A stretch of DNA of 41,151 nucleotides from Spirochaetota bacterium (GCA_018240245.1 JAFEGD010000135.1:1-41151), one strand, 5' to 3'; numbered from the stretch's first letter, positions 33,922 to 41,151 are shown. A program made the numbers and translations. Notes: generated by a model not told the origin, from the letters alone.

Positions 33922-34329
33922 TCACTCAAAATACTTCCCAAACAACCCGACCGTCGCGCGAAGCTGCGCTGTCGCCGGTTCGAGTTGATCGGGCCGCGCC
34001 GAACGTAGCGCCGCAACATCGGCGCTGGTTTTCGCAATCAAGACATGCAACTGGTTATGCGCCTCGCCTGTCATCGTGCAACCTTTGAGTAAGTCGGCGA
34101 TGCGTTTGTCTTGCATGCTCGCAAATTTTTGCGCGGTCGCGTTGTCGGTAATTTTCGCGGCGCCGAGATCTTTACCGATCGCGGTATACGTGTCGCGCGT
34201 GATCGCATCGGCGGGCCATTTCTTACCGGCGTTGAGTTTGAGTTCGCCGCCCACCGCGTGTTCGTGCGCATGCTCGTGGCACGCACCAACAAAAAAGGCC
34301 AGCGCAATGAGGATTGTTAGTTTATTCAT
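33922..34329 (-). CDS. Small lipoprotein with histidine-rich N-terminus
   Basis: 135 residues. MNKLTILIALAFFVGAC is a lipoprotein signal with Cys17. The mature N-terminus is CHEHAHEHA, a histidine-rich patch that could bind a transition metal such as Ni, Zn or Cu. The remaining residues are helical and charged with one more cysteine (LLKGCTMTGEAHNQLH), and no known domain is visible. It lies downstream of the membrane rhodanese gene on the same strand (gap 48 nt), so it may belong to the sulfur operon. Confidence 0.7.
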   Translation of the reverse strand: MNKLTILIALAFFVGACHEHAHEHAVGGELKLNAGKKWPADAITRDTYTAIGKDLGAAKITDNATAQKFASMQDKRIADLLKGCTMTGEAHNQLHVLIAKTSADVAALRSARPDQLEPATAQLRATVGLFGKYFE

Positions 34330-34377
34330 GATTTTTATAGTATAATAAGTTACCGCGAACGTGGCATCTTATTACAT

Positions 34378-34740
34378 CTATTTCAAGCTCTGCAAATTTG
34401 CGTGGTTAATCCCATTTTCGACATCGACGAAGCCCGCCGCCTTGAGCGTGCTTTTCGCCGAACCCGAGCGCATGCCCGACGCGCAATAGACAATCACCGG
34501 GTCTTCTTTTTTACCGATCGACGCCATGCGCGACGCCAGTTCGTCGAGTGGAATATTTATCGCGCCCGCGAAATGCCCCGAGGCAAATTCTGAACGGCTG
34601 CGCACGTCGATCACTTTGGCGCCCTGCGCCAGCATCTCTTTGAGTTTCATTTTGTTTCCTCCCATTCGCCAACGTTTGAATAACATGACGGCGACGATAA
34701 CTCCTGCGCCCACCGCCAATAGCGTTTGCTGTTCTGTCAT
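34378..34740 (-). CDS. Membrane-anchored rhodanese
   Basis: 120 residues from the ATG at 34740, which overlaps the upstream stop by four bases (ATGA); longer starts overlap that gene. Residues about 6-22 form one membrane helix, and residues 34-120 are a rhodanese domain with the active cysteine Cys86 in IVYCASGMRSG. The topology is like YgaP-type inner-membrane rhodaneses. Given the operon it probably moves persulfide sulfur at the membrane, between the CoA-disulfide reductase/rhodanese fusion and an unknown acceptor. Confidence 0.88.
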   Translation of the reverse strand: MTEQQTLLAVGAGVIVAVMLFKRWRMGGNKMKLKEMLAQGAKVIDVRSRSEFASGHFAGAINIPLDELASRMASIGKKEDPVIVYCASGMRSGSAKSTLKAAGFVDVENGINHANLQSLK

Positions 34741-36398
34741 TTTAACTCCATTTTTTGGTCGGCGGCTACCGCGAGATAGCCGCCGCAAATATTAAAGACA
34801 TTTTCAAAACCCGATTGTTTTAATACCCGTTGTGCGATATAGCTGCGTTGGCCGGATTGACAAAGAATCGCTATCGGCTTTTCTTTGGGGATTTTATCCA
34901 GATTTTCGCGCAAGGTATCGACCGAAATTTGGCAGGCGCTCGCCTGGGGAAAATTTTTGATCTCGTTTGGGTTGCGTACGTCGACGACACAATACGCATC
35001 GCATTTTGCGCTGAACTCTGCGGGGGCAACGACCGGCGAAAACCCGTTACGGTGGTTCATTGCCTGAAAGGCGGCGATATTGACCAAGTCGTTCGCCGCA
35101 GAATAGGGCGGCGCATACGTTAAATCGAGACCCGCGAGATCGTCGACGGTGAGCCAACCTATAATCGCTGTCGCAATCACGTCGATGCGCTTTTCTGTGC
35201 CCTCGGCGCCGAAAGCCTGCGCGCCCAAGATGCGCCCGTCGATTGGCGAAAAAACCAATTTGAGCGTTATGCGCTCGGCGCCCGGGTAATAACCCGCGTG
35301 GTTGTTGCCGTGAATCGTCACCGCCTGCGCGGCAATCTTCGCTTGCTCAGATGCCTTCTCGGTGAGCCCGGTGAATGCCAACGTCTTATCGAAAATTTTG
35401 ATGACCGCCGAACCGAGCGCGCCGCGATAACGGCAACGATTGCCCAAAAGGGCGTTCTCGGCGGCGAGGCGCCCTTGCCGATTCGCAGGCCCCGCGAGCG
35501 CAATGCGCGCCGGCAAATGCGTGATGCGGTTTTGTATCTCGGCCATATCGCCGACGGCGTAGATGTCGGCGTCGGACGTCTGCATGAAGTCGTTCACAAC
35601 TACGCCGCCCGTTTTGCCGATTTCGAGACCCATTGCACGGGCAAGGCCCGTCTCGGGTTTTACTCCCGCGGCAAAGACGATAAAGTCGACGGTTTCGGTC
35701 GCACCGTTCGAGAACGTTATTAGTCCCCCCGGTGCTGCGCTTTGGATTGTCGTAGCGGTCAAAACTTTGACGCCGTTTTTTTCAAGCTCACGCTCGGCAA
35801 GGTTGGCAAACTCGCGGTCGAGATTCGGCATCACTTGCGGCGCGAATTCGACGAGTGTGACCTTGAGGTCGCGGTGCCGCAATGCCTCGGCAACCTCGAT
35901 GCCGATAAAGCCCCCGCCTACCACTGCGGCGTGGCGATGCTGCGATTTTTCGATCGCCGCAATTATCGCGTCCATGTCTTCGACGTTACGCAACGAAAAG
36001 TGCGCGATATTTTCGATACCCGTGATCGGCGGCTGCATCGGCTCGCCGCCTTGCGACAAGATTAGCTTATCGTAGGGGATCTCGTGCGGCGTGTTGTCTT
36101 GAATATAGCTGACGATTTTTTTTGTGCGATCGACGCGCGTCACGCGCGCATTCACCAGCGCTTTGATGCGGTAGCGATTCCAAAAATCTTGCGGCGTGCG
36201 TAAGAGCAGCGCCTCGCGCTTTTCGATATCACCGCCGATGTGGTATGGCAGGCCGCAGTTGGCGAACGAAATATGTCCGCTCGCTTCGAGGAGCGTAATT
36301 TCGGCATTCTCGTCGAGGCGCCTTGCGCGCCCCGCAGCGGTTGCTCCCCCGGCGACCCCGCCGACGATGACTAGTTTTGTAGGATTGTTTTTTGTCAT
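34737..36398 (-). CDS. CoA-disulfide reductase fused to rhodanese (CoADR-RHD type)
   Basis: 553 residues with GGAGG before the ATG. Residues about 8-450 are a pyridine-nucleotide disulfide oxidoreductase: FAD motif GGVAGG (13-18), the single redox cysteine Cys48 in SFANCGLPYHIGG and the NAD(P)H motif VVGGGFIGIE (about 160). Residues about 455-553 are a rhodanese domain with active Cys513 in ILCQSGQRSY. Such fusions reduce CoA persulfides, polysulfides or elemental-sulfur species. It follows the small Cys-containing membrane protein after one base and precedes the membrane rhodanese, so all act in one operon. Confidence 0.92.
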   Translation of the reverse strand: MTKNNPTKLVIVGGVAGGATAAGRARRLDENAEITLLEASGHISFANCGLPYHIGGDIEKREALLLRTPQDFWNRYRIKALVNARVTRVDRTKKIVSYIQDNTPHEIPYDKLILSQGGEPMQPPITGIENIAHFSLRNVEDMDAIIAAIEKSQHRHAAVVGGGFIGIEVAEALRHRDLKVTLVEFAPQVMPNLDREFANLAERELEKNGVKVLTATTIQSAAPGGLITFSNGATETVDFIVFAAGVKPETGLARAMGLEIGKTGGVVVNDFMQTSDADIYAVGDMAEIQNRITHLPARIALAGPANRQGRLAAENALLGNRCRYRGALGSAVIKIFDKTLAFTGLTEKASEQAKIAAQAVTIHGNNHAGYYPGAERITLKLVFSPIDGRILGAQAFGAEGTEKRIDVIATAIIGWLTVDDLAGLDLTYAPPYSAANDLVNIAAFQAMNHRNGFSPVVAPAEFSAKCDAYCVVDVRNPNEIKNFPQASACQISVDTLRENLDKIPKEKPIAILCQSGQRSYIAQRVLKQSGFENVFNICGGYLAVAADQKMELK

Positions 36399-36399
36399 G

Positions 36400-36567
36400 T
36401 TACCTCCAGCCGAGCATTGCGCCCATCATTGCACCATAAATAACCGACGGCACCGGGCGCGACGTAATTGGGCATGCGCCGGTGCTACATCCGATGAGAC
36501 GATAGTAGAGAAAGCCGAGCGCTCCCCCGGCGACGGTGTAGAGAATGAGTTTTATAGGTTCTGCCAT
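36400..36567 (-). CDS. Very small membrane protein with GCSTGACPIT motif (DUF6132-like)
   Basis: 55 residues, read directly from the minus strand; it starts at the ATG at 36567 and ends one base before the start of the CoADR-RHD gene, and its last codons form the GGAGG ribosome site of that gene. It has a short hydrophobic stretch (IKLILYTVAGGALGFLYY), then GCSTGACPITSRPVPS with two cysteines, and a second hydrophobic region (VIYGAMMGAMLGW). The motif resembles the DUF6132 family (named from memory). Cysteines facing the membrane suggest a thiol relay or persulfide channel component in the operon. Confidence 0.75.
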   Translation of the reverse strand: MAEPIKLILYTVAGGALGFLYYRLIGCSTGACPITSRPVPSVIYGAMMGAMLGWR

Positions 36568-36573
36568 AATCTC

Positions 36574-36843
36574 TCACATCGTGAACGACGCGCGAACAAC
36601 CGATTGCAATTTTTGCTCCATGTCGGCGGCAGGCAGTTTTTTATCCATGCATTCGCGCAGATAGATATGCATGTATTCTTCGGCGACTTTCCACATTGCG
36701 TTTTTTGCCGCCTTAATCTGCTGGATATCCGCCAAGCAGTCGGTTTCGCCGGTGGCGATGCGCTTTTGCAACCCCTGCAATTGGCCGATTACGCGATTGA
36801 TACGCCTTTGCAGCGCGGAGCGAGCGGTTTCATCTATTGCCAT
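36574..36843 (-). CDS. CsoR/CstR-family thiol-sensing repressor
   Basis: 89 residues, a full CsoR/FrmR-family all-helical protein. Key residues: Cys36 and Cys65. Mycobacterial CsoR uses C36-H61-C65 to bind Cu(I); here position 61 is Tyr. The two cysteines are 29 apart, as C31 and C60 are in S. aureus CstR, which forms persulfide-dependent disulfides and controls a sulfurtransferase operon. The operon it heads contains CoADR-RHD and a rhodanese, which fits CstR. The start codon lies in an inverted repeat, so autoregulation is likely. Seen: residues and spacing; inferred: persulfide sensing. Confidence 0.82.
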   Translation of the reverse strand: MAIDETARSALQRRINRVIGQLQGLQKRIATGETDCLADIQQIKAAKNAMWKVAEEYMHIYLRECMDKKLPAADMEQKLQSVVRASFTM

Positions 36844-36857
36844 ACCCAGTATGGTAT
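36842..36857. promoter_or_regulatory. Candidate operator of the CstR-like repressor
   Basis: ATACC at 36842-36846 and GGTAT at 36853-36857 are perfect inverted arms around six bases; the repressor's start codon lies in the left arm. CsoR-family operators commonly have A/T-flanked G/C runs (TACC...GGTA). A TATATA run follows at 36855-36860. The site is the only clear dyad in the 170-nt divergent region. Confidence 0.5.
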
Positions 36858-37015
36858 ATATAAATTTCTACAGCGTCTATTTTTTATGGAAATATGTTAA
36901 GCGACTAGGCGAGAACTCGCTGAAGCGAAGCGCGATACTCTCTAACTAATCGTGCGTATCGCACTCGCGATTTGTCATCGCCTTGACCGCGCATTCGCCC
37001 GTTCGCGAGTAGCGC

Positions 37016-38167
37016 ATGGCTCAAAAAGAATTCGATCTCGTCGTTTATGGCGCATCCGGCTTCACAGGACGCTTGGTCGCCGAATATTTAGTCCAACGCG
37101 GACTTAAAGGCTGGGCGATGGCGGGACGTAATTTGCAAAAACTCGCCGAGGTGCGCGATCTTATCGGCGCGCCGAAGGAAACTCCGTTGATCGAAGCCGA
37201 CGCAGCGGCGCCCGCGTCGCTCGCCGCGCTCTGTGCTCGCACGCGCGCGGTCTTGACCACCGTCGGGCCTTACCAACTCTACGGCACTCCGCTCGTCAAA
37301 GCGTGCGCAATCGCCGGTGTCGATTATATCGATCTCTGCGGCGAACCCAACTGGATTCGCGAAATGATCGACGCGCACGATGCCGATGCAAAAAAAAGCG
37401 GTGCCCGTATTGTGATCTCGGCGGGATTCGATTCGATACCGTTTGATCTCGGCGTTTGGTTTTTGCAGCAAGAAGCGATTAAGCGCTTTGGTGCTCCCGC
37501 GCCGCGCGTCAAGGGCCGCGTGCGCCAGATGAAAGGCGGCGCTTCGGGCGGCACGATGGCGAGTATGAAAGAAACGCTGCGCGCAGGGTTCAAGAATGCG
37601 AGTGTCTTGAAGATTCTGAATAATCCGTTCGGGCTGACTCCCGGTTTTGAAGGTCCGGCGCAGCCGAGCGGTCTTGTCCCCGAATACGACAAGAGTGCGG
37701 GCGTGTGGGCGGTGCCTTTCATCATGGCGTCGATCAACACAAAAAACGTGCATCGCACGAATTTTCTATTGAACCACGCTTACGGCGAAGATTTCGTTTA
37801 CGACGAGATGATGTACACGACGCTCGGTGAAGCCGCTCGTGCGCTTGTCGATGCCGCCGCAAAAGTTAATCCTTTCAGCGGTAAAGGCTTGAAGCCCGGC
37901 GACGGGCCGTCGAAATCAGAACGCGAATCGGGTTTTTACGAAGTCGTGTTTATCGGCGAGTACCCGAACGGCAATCGCATCGAAGCGACGGTCAAGGGCG
38001 ACCGCGACCCGGGCTACGGTTCGACTTCAAAAATGATTAGCGAAACGGCATTGACGCTACTCGAAACAAAAACCGCCGGCGGCGTTTTTACTCCGGGGGG
38101 AGTCATCGCGGCGCCATTACTCGCACGTTTACAACAGAACGCCGGTTTGGCGTTTACGGTTTCGTGA
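37016..38167 (+). CDS. Saccharopine-dehydrogenase-like reductase
   Basis: 383 residues. The N-terminal Rossmann motif VVYGASGFTGRLVAEYL (9-25) and the phrase YQLYGTPLVKACAIAGVDYIDLCGE (about 84-107) match saccharopine-dehydrogenase-like oxidoreductases. Bacterial relatives include trans-acting enoyl reductases used in lipid biosynthesis in mycobacteria. The second half (GGASGGTMASMKETLRAG) is also typical. It stands alone, with TTGACC 33 nt before the ATG and no ribosome site. Substrate unknown; lipid-modification role is a guess from the family. Confidence 0.85.
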   Translation: MAQKEFDLVVYGASGFTGRLVAEYLVQRGLKGWAMAGRNLQKLAEVRDLIGAPKETPLIEADAAAPASLAALCARTRAVLTTVGPYQLYGTPLVKACAIAGVDYIDLCGEPNWIREMIDAHDADAKKSGARIVISAGFDSIPFDLGVWFLQQEAIKRFGAPAPRVKGRVRQMKGGASGGTMASMKETLRAGFKNASVLKILNNPFGLTPGFEGPAQPSGLVPEYDKSAGVWAVPFIMASINTKNVHRTNFLLNHAYGEDFVYDEMMYTTLGEAARALVDAAAKVNPFSGKGLKPGDGPSKSERESGFYEVVFIGEYPNGNRIEATVKGDRDPGYGSTSKMISETALTLLETKTAGGVFTPGGVIAAPLLARLQQNAGLAFTVS

Positions 38168-38222
38168 GAGTGTGTGTTAAAACGCGCCAGTGAGACGACG
38201 AGTTCTGCCGCCGCCGATTCGC

Positions 38223-38759
38223 TTAAACCTTGTCGCCCAACACGCGCGGAAATAGCAACTTACTTTCTATCTCCATATGTTCGCGCAAATCGGTGTCGAG
38301 CTGCTTGAGCTTGTACGCCAAGAGCGCGAGCACCGGCACGTAACCGCCTTCGATCGAGAGCCTGTCGGCAAGTTTACGTACATGCACGATTTCGTCTTCG
38401 TGGTGCTCGTGCTCGGTGAGCATCGCGTGAATCGCCGGCGAATACGTTTTCGAAATTTCGGCGGTGCTGCGCGAGCCTTGCGTCGTTTCTCCGATCCACG
38501 GAAAAAGAATTTTTTCTTCTTCGTAGAGATGTTTGAGCATTTCGCTTTGGTAGCGTGTCCAGATACCGGTAAGCTCGGCGAGTTCGGGCGGGGGATTATC
38601 TAACTCCCTGCGCGCTTGGTCGAGCAACTCGGCGATTTCTTCCATGATGTTGCGCGTGAATTCGTGGTGCGTCATGATAAGATAGCTCATCACTTGCAAG
38701 TTGCTGAATTCGGGAATCGTTTCGAGCGCCATGTCGCGATCGCTTTGTGTCGTGTTCAT
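38223..38759 (-). CDS. Hemerythrin-like di-iron protein (RIC/YtfE-related)
   Basis: 178 residues from the ATG at 38759 with GGAGG upstream. The sequence is an all-helical HHE domain with iron ligands spread over four helices: the HHEF stretch near residue 31, HLYEEEKILFPW near 80, LTEHEHHEDEI near 115 and LREHMEIESKLLFP near 160. The pattern resembles the iron-cluster repair proteins YtfE/ScdA and related hemerythrins, which respond to nitric oxide or oxidative stress. The N-terminal ScdA-type domain with its cysteines is lacking. Role in NO or oxygen sensing or iron delivery is inferred. Confidence 0.85.
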   Translation of the reverse strand: MNTTQSDRDMALETIPEFSNLQVMSYLIMTHHEFTRNIMEEIAELLDQARRELDNPPPELAELTGIWTRYQSEMLKHLYEEEKILFPWIGETTQGSRSTAEISKTYSPAIHAMLTEHEHHEDEIVHVRKLADRLSIEGGYVPVLALLAYKLKQLDTDLREHMEIESKLLFPRVLGDKV

Positions 38760-38891
38760 TGTTGCCTCCGCAGAATGCATTCGTTCATTTGAGTATTCGA
38801 CTATCGAACGAAGCCAATACGATGCGAGTCACTGCACGTCAACAACAACAGATAAATCGATTATATACTCTTTATATAAAGTTGACGGCCT

Positions 38892-39596
38892 ATGTTCGCC
38901 TGCCCGGTATTGTACATTGTGGGTGCATCGGGTAAAAAATCTCTTAAAGAGGCGTTGGCGACGAGCGAAACGATTCGCATGTTTGAGAATCCGCTGCTCG
39001 AACGTTTAAGCCACGTACACCCGGCGACGCCGTTTATCATTTATATTCCCGTTATCGGCGTACTCTTGTATTTTGCCGTCGCGAGCGGCGTGGCGGCGCT
39101 CGAACTTGCGTTGGCGTTCGTCGTCGGCGTCGTGTTCTGGACCTTCATCGAATATTTTTTGCACCGTTTTGTTTTTCATATTCCGCAGACGAACAAAGTT
39201 TTCAAAGCGATTTATTTTTATTCGCACGGCATTCACCACGACGCACCGCGCGACGCGACCCGGCTCGTGATGCCCCCCGGTGCGAGCATTCCGCTTGCGG
39301 TTGGGTTTTTCTTTTTGTTCCGGTGGATATCCCCCTCATACTATCTACCTTTTCTAGCGGGGTTTATTGCCGGTTATGTGGTCTATGATTTTTTACACTT
39401 TGCGGTGCATTTTTTTCAGTTCAAGAATTCTTATTTTAAGTGGATTAAGCGCAACCACATGATGCACCATTACCGCGCGCCGACCAAGAACTACGGTTTC
39501 ACCTCGCCCGTGTGGGACTATCTGGGCGCATCTTTTTACGGCGCGACCGCCGAAGAGCGCAGTATCAACGACCACAGTGGTATCAAACCGATGTAG
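38892..39596 (+). CDS. Fatty-acid-2-hydroxylase-like membrane enzyme
   Basis: 234 residues from the ATG at 38892; a shorter version from the ATG at 38979 (MFENPLLERL) also fits homology and the start is not settled. Several membrane helices carry the histidine clusters of the sterol-desaturase/fatty-acid-hydroxylase family: HRFVFH, HGIHHD, HFAVHF and HMMHHY, which bind two irons. The plan matches FA2H-type enzymes, which hydroxylate long fatty acids or sphingolipid acyl chains using oxygen. The N-terminal cytochrome b5 domain of eukaryotic forms is absent, so the electron donor is separate. A hairpin follows the stop codon. Confidence 0.88.
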   Translation: MFACPVLYIVGASGKKSLKEALATSETIRMFENPLLERLSHVHPATPFIIYIPVIGVLLYFAVASGVAALELALAFVVGVVFWTFIEYFLHRFVFHIPQTNKVFKAIYFYSHGIHHDAPRDATRLVMPPGASIPLAVGFFFLFRWISPSYYLPFLAGFIAGYVVYDFLHFAVHFFQFKNSYFKWIKRNHMMHHYRAPTKNYGFTSPVWDYLGASFYGATAEERSINDHSGIKPM

Positions 39597-39598
39597 AT

Positions 39599-39633
39599 GC
39601 CAACACAACACGGCTGGGCCGTGTTGTGTTGGC
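39599..39633 (+). terminator. 16-bp perfect hairpin directly before trhP
   Basis: Arms GCCAACACAACACGGC (39599-39614) and 39618-39633 pair perfectly around TGG. It begins two bases after the stop of the hydroxylase gene and ends five bases before the next ATG. There is no U-tract, and the five bases left cannot hold a normal ribosome site. Confidence 0.65.
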
Positions 39634-39638
39634 GAGTT

Positions 39639-40946
39639 ATGAAAATACCCGAACTACTCTTACCCGCCGGTAGCCTGCACAAGCTCAAGGTGGCGATTCT
39701 CTACGGCGCCGATGCCGTCTATTGCGGCGTGCCGCGCTATTCGTTACGCGCGCGCGAAAACGAATTTCGCTTGCACAACCTCGGCGCGGCGACAGAGTTT
39801 GCGCGTGCGCATAGCAAGAAAATTTATTTTACCGTCAACGGCATTCCGCGCAATTCAAAAATTCCCGGTTACTTGCGCTATCTCAAAGCCATGGCCGATT
39901 TGAAGCCCGACGCGCTCATTATGGCCGACCCGGGGCTGATTATGCTCACGCGCGACCACGCACCCGATCTACCCGTGCATATTTCGGTGCAGACGAACAC
40001 GATGAACTATGCCGCCGTCGAGTTTTGGCGGCGCATTGGCGCGAAGCGCGTGATTTTGTCGCGCGAGGTAACTCTTGCCGAAGTGCGGGAAATCCGCCAG
40101 AGGTGCCCCGATATCGAAATTGAGGTTTTCGTACACGGGTCGATCTGTATCGCGCACAGCGGGCGCTGTTTCATGAGTAACTATTTCGGTAACCGCGACG
40201 CGAACCAAGGCGCGTGCAACAACGCCTGCCGCGATGCGTACCAAATTTTTTTGAAGAACCCCGAAAAAGAAGACGCGCAGATGGAACTTATCAGTTCAGA
40301 AGACGGCACGTTTCTTATGAACTCGAAAGATTTGCGCGCGATCGAATTCTTGCACGACCTCGCCGAAAGCGGCGTCGATTCGATCAAAGTCGAGGGGCGC
40401 ACGAAGAACGACTATTATGCGGCGATGATTGCGCGCACCTACCGCCGTGCGCTCGACGATATTAAAGACGGCAAGGCGTTCGACCGCGCGCTCTTAACCG
40501 AACTCGATAAGGTCGCTTCGCGTAAATATTTCTCGGGCTTCTTGACGCGCGGTATGGAAGAGCGCGTGCCCGAAGACGAGCGCGATTTTCAGAATGCCGA
40601 CGGCTCGCGAACAGATTCGCCTATGGACATCGCGTCCCATGGGAGCACCCGCCACCAATCGTACCGTTACGCTGGGTGCATCAAACGCCAAGACGCGGAC
40701 GGTACCGCGTGGTTTGACTTGAAAACGCGCCTCGAAGTCGGCGACGAGCTCGAAGTTTTTTTTCCCGGCACCTTTGCCTCGCGGCGTGCGACGGTGGGCG
40801 AACTTATCGGCCGGGGGGGAGTTAATTCTGTCTTGAGCGGCGGTATCGGTGAGGTTGGCATGAAGATTCCATTTGCGGTGCCGGAGAATGTGTTTTTGGC
40901 GCGGGTGGGGGTTGCCGAAACTATTCGGCAATCTGTGACGACGTGA
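39639..40946 (+). CDS. trhP: Peptidase-U32-family tRNA hydroxylation protein TrhP (YegQ)
   Basis: 435 residues from the ATG at 39639 (MKIPELLLPAG); the ORF could extend 14 codons through the hairpin. The family motif EVFVHGSICIAHSGRCFMS and SNYFGNRDANQGACNNACR with its conserved cysteines are present, as in E. coli YegQ/TrhP, which with TrhO builds 5-hydroxyuridine at tRNA position 34. The downstream part (NSKDLRAIEFLHDLAESGVDSIKVEGRTKN) also matches. C-terminal residues 330-430 contain a small beta-rich domain. No partner gene is visible. Confidence 0.92.
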   Translation: MKIPELLLPAGSLHKLKVAILYGADAVYCGVPRYSLRARENEFRLHNLGAATEFARAHSKKIYFTVNGIPRNSKIPGYLRYLKAMADLKPDALIMADPGLIMLTRDHAPDLPVHISVQTNTMNYAAVEFWRRIGAKRVILSREVTLAEVREIRQRCPDIEIEVFVHGSICIAHSGRCFMSNYFGNRDANQGACNNACRDAYQIFLKNPEKEDAQMELISSEDGTFLMNSKDLRAIEFLHDLAESGVDSIKVEGRTKNDYYAAMIARTYRRALDDIKDGKAFDRALLTELDKVASRKYFSGFLTRGMEERVPEDERDFQNADGSRTDSPMDIASHGSTRHQSYRYAGCIKRQDADGTAWFDLKTRLEVGDELEVFFPGTFASRRATVGELIGRGGVNSVLSGGIGEVGMKIPFAVPENVFLARVGVAETIRQSVTT

Positions 40947-40980
40947 CCTCATGCTATTTTTGATTCGTTTTTACAGAAAT

Positions 40981-40998
40981 TTGTAATAACTATTACAA
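40981..40998. promoter_or_regulatory. Palindrome TTGTAATAACTATTACAA, same core as the site at 18957
   Basis: The 16-bp core TGTAATAACTATTACA (40982-40997) is the exact reverse complement of the site at 18957-18972; the outer T/A at 40981 and 40998 extend the dyad to 18. It lies 34 nt after the trhP stop and 79 nt before the partial gene at 41077, and so could control that gene. Confidence 0.55.
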
Positions 40999-41022
40999 TT
41001 GGAGACGAGTATTAAATCAGCG

Positions 41023-41045
41023 AAACTATTTTTATAAAATAGTTT
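41023..41045. promoter_or_regulatory. AT-rich inverted repeat near the right end
   Basis: Arms AAACTATTTT (41023-41032) and AAAATAGTTT (41036-41045) pair perfectly around TAT. TTTACA begins at 41043, 34 nt before the ATG at 41077. The dyad may be an operator or a small hairpin; no T-run follows. Confidence 0.4.
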
Positions 41046-41076
41046 ACAAGGCGATGATTTTTGTGCTCTGTGCAAT

Positions 41077-41151
41077 ATGAGAGAAGATAATTTTATATTG
41101 AGCAAAAGCTTTGGACCGGTAGTCGTTGCGGCGATTGTCGCGCTTTTTTGC
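41077..41151 (+). CDS. Start of an unidentified gene (3' end outside the window)
   Basis: An ATG at 41077 opens a frame to the window end with MREDNFILSKSFGPVVVAAI and then a hydrophobic stretch, so the product may start with a membrane segment or signal. Only 25 residues are visible and no family can be assigned. TTTACA lies 34 nt upstream, as at other starts here, and the palindrome at 40981-40998 lies upstream. Confidence 0.4.
   Translation, partial: MREDNFILSKSFGPVVVAAIVALFC

Noticed and set aside
36909..36920. GCGAG-AA-CTCGC small stem in the divergent region.
   Set aside because: Only five pairs; too short to support as a terminator or operator.
38871..38880. TTTATATAAA palindrome upstream of the fatty-acid hydroxylase.
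   Set aside because: Ten AT-only bases are expected by chance in an AT-rich leader; no partner motif was found.

Overview
The window is a gene-dense stretch (about 52% G+C by eye) of a diderm bacterium. The protein set suggests a spirochaete of the order Leptospirales, of the Turneriella/Leptonema kind: lipoproteins with loose lipoboxes, a tandem DUF1566 (Lcl) lipoprotein, an IPT lipoprotein, a cyclic-nucleotide-binding/patatin fusion, and TolC and porin outer-membrane proteins. This placement is an inference from gene content, not an alignment. No rRNA, tRNA, insertion sequence, phage gene or CRISPR array was seen, and no gene-free gap exceeds about 200 nt.

Layout. 1-1939: two divergent small coiled-coil membrane proteins, a Uma2-type nuclease-fold protein and an SDR-like protein. 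1998-6462: TolC-like channel and heavy-metal-type RND pump with no adaptor gene. 6497-11606: divergent lytic transglycosylases (mltG and an Slt), then a CNBD-patatin phospholipase. 11688-13189: thiolase plus DUF35 Zn-ribbon/OB partner. 13215-15397 (minus): VUT/YhhQ transporter, MqnB-like nucleosidase and a HEPN-like/cold-shock fusion. 15507-18946: an anchored unknown, a lipoprotein, enolase and a membrane protein. 19112-20599: Baeyer-Villiger-type flavin monooxygenase behind palindromic operators. 20605-27678 (minus): FGGY kinase, sphingosine-1-phosphate-lyase-like enzyme, porin, CAP protein, TrmD and the DUF1566 lipoprotein. 27725-30465 (minus): rhodanese-MnmA pair, YqeY and a coiled-coil membrane protein. 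30657-33831: an AAA/DUF4143 ATPase and two lipoproteins, one with seven 55-residue repeats. 33922-36843 (minus): a sulfur-handling operon with a CstR-like regulator, CoA-disulfide-reductase/rhodanese fusion and membrane rhodanese. 37016-41151: an SDH-like reductase, hemerythrin protein, fatty-acid-hydroxylase-like protein, TrhP and the start of one more gene.

Cross-cutting signals are the most interesting part. About ten gene starts on both strands carry a TTGAC/TTTAC box exactly 33-34 nt before the ATG, the geometry expected of leaderless transcripts. Long hairpins without U-tracts sit on stop codons or directly before start codons. Two unrelated palindromic elements lie in frame inside mnmA. 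The same 16-bp palindrome occurs before the monooxygenase and near the right end of the window. The CsoR-family regulator has the two-cysteine spacing of persulfide-sensing CstR and heads an operon of persulfide-type enzymes.
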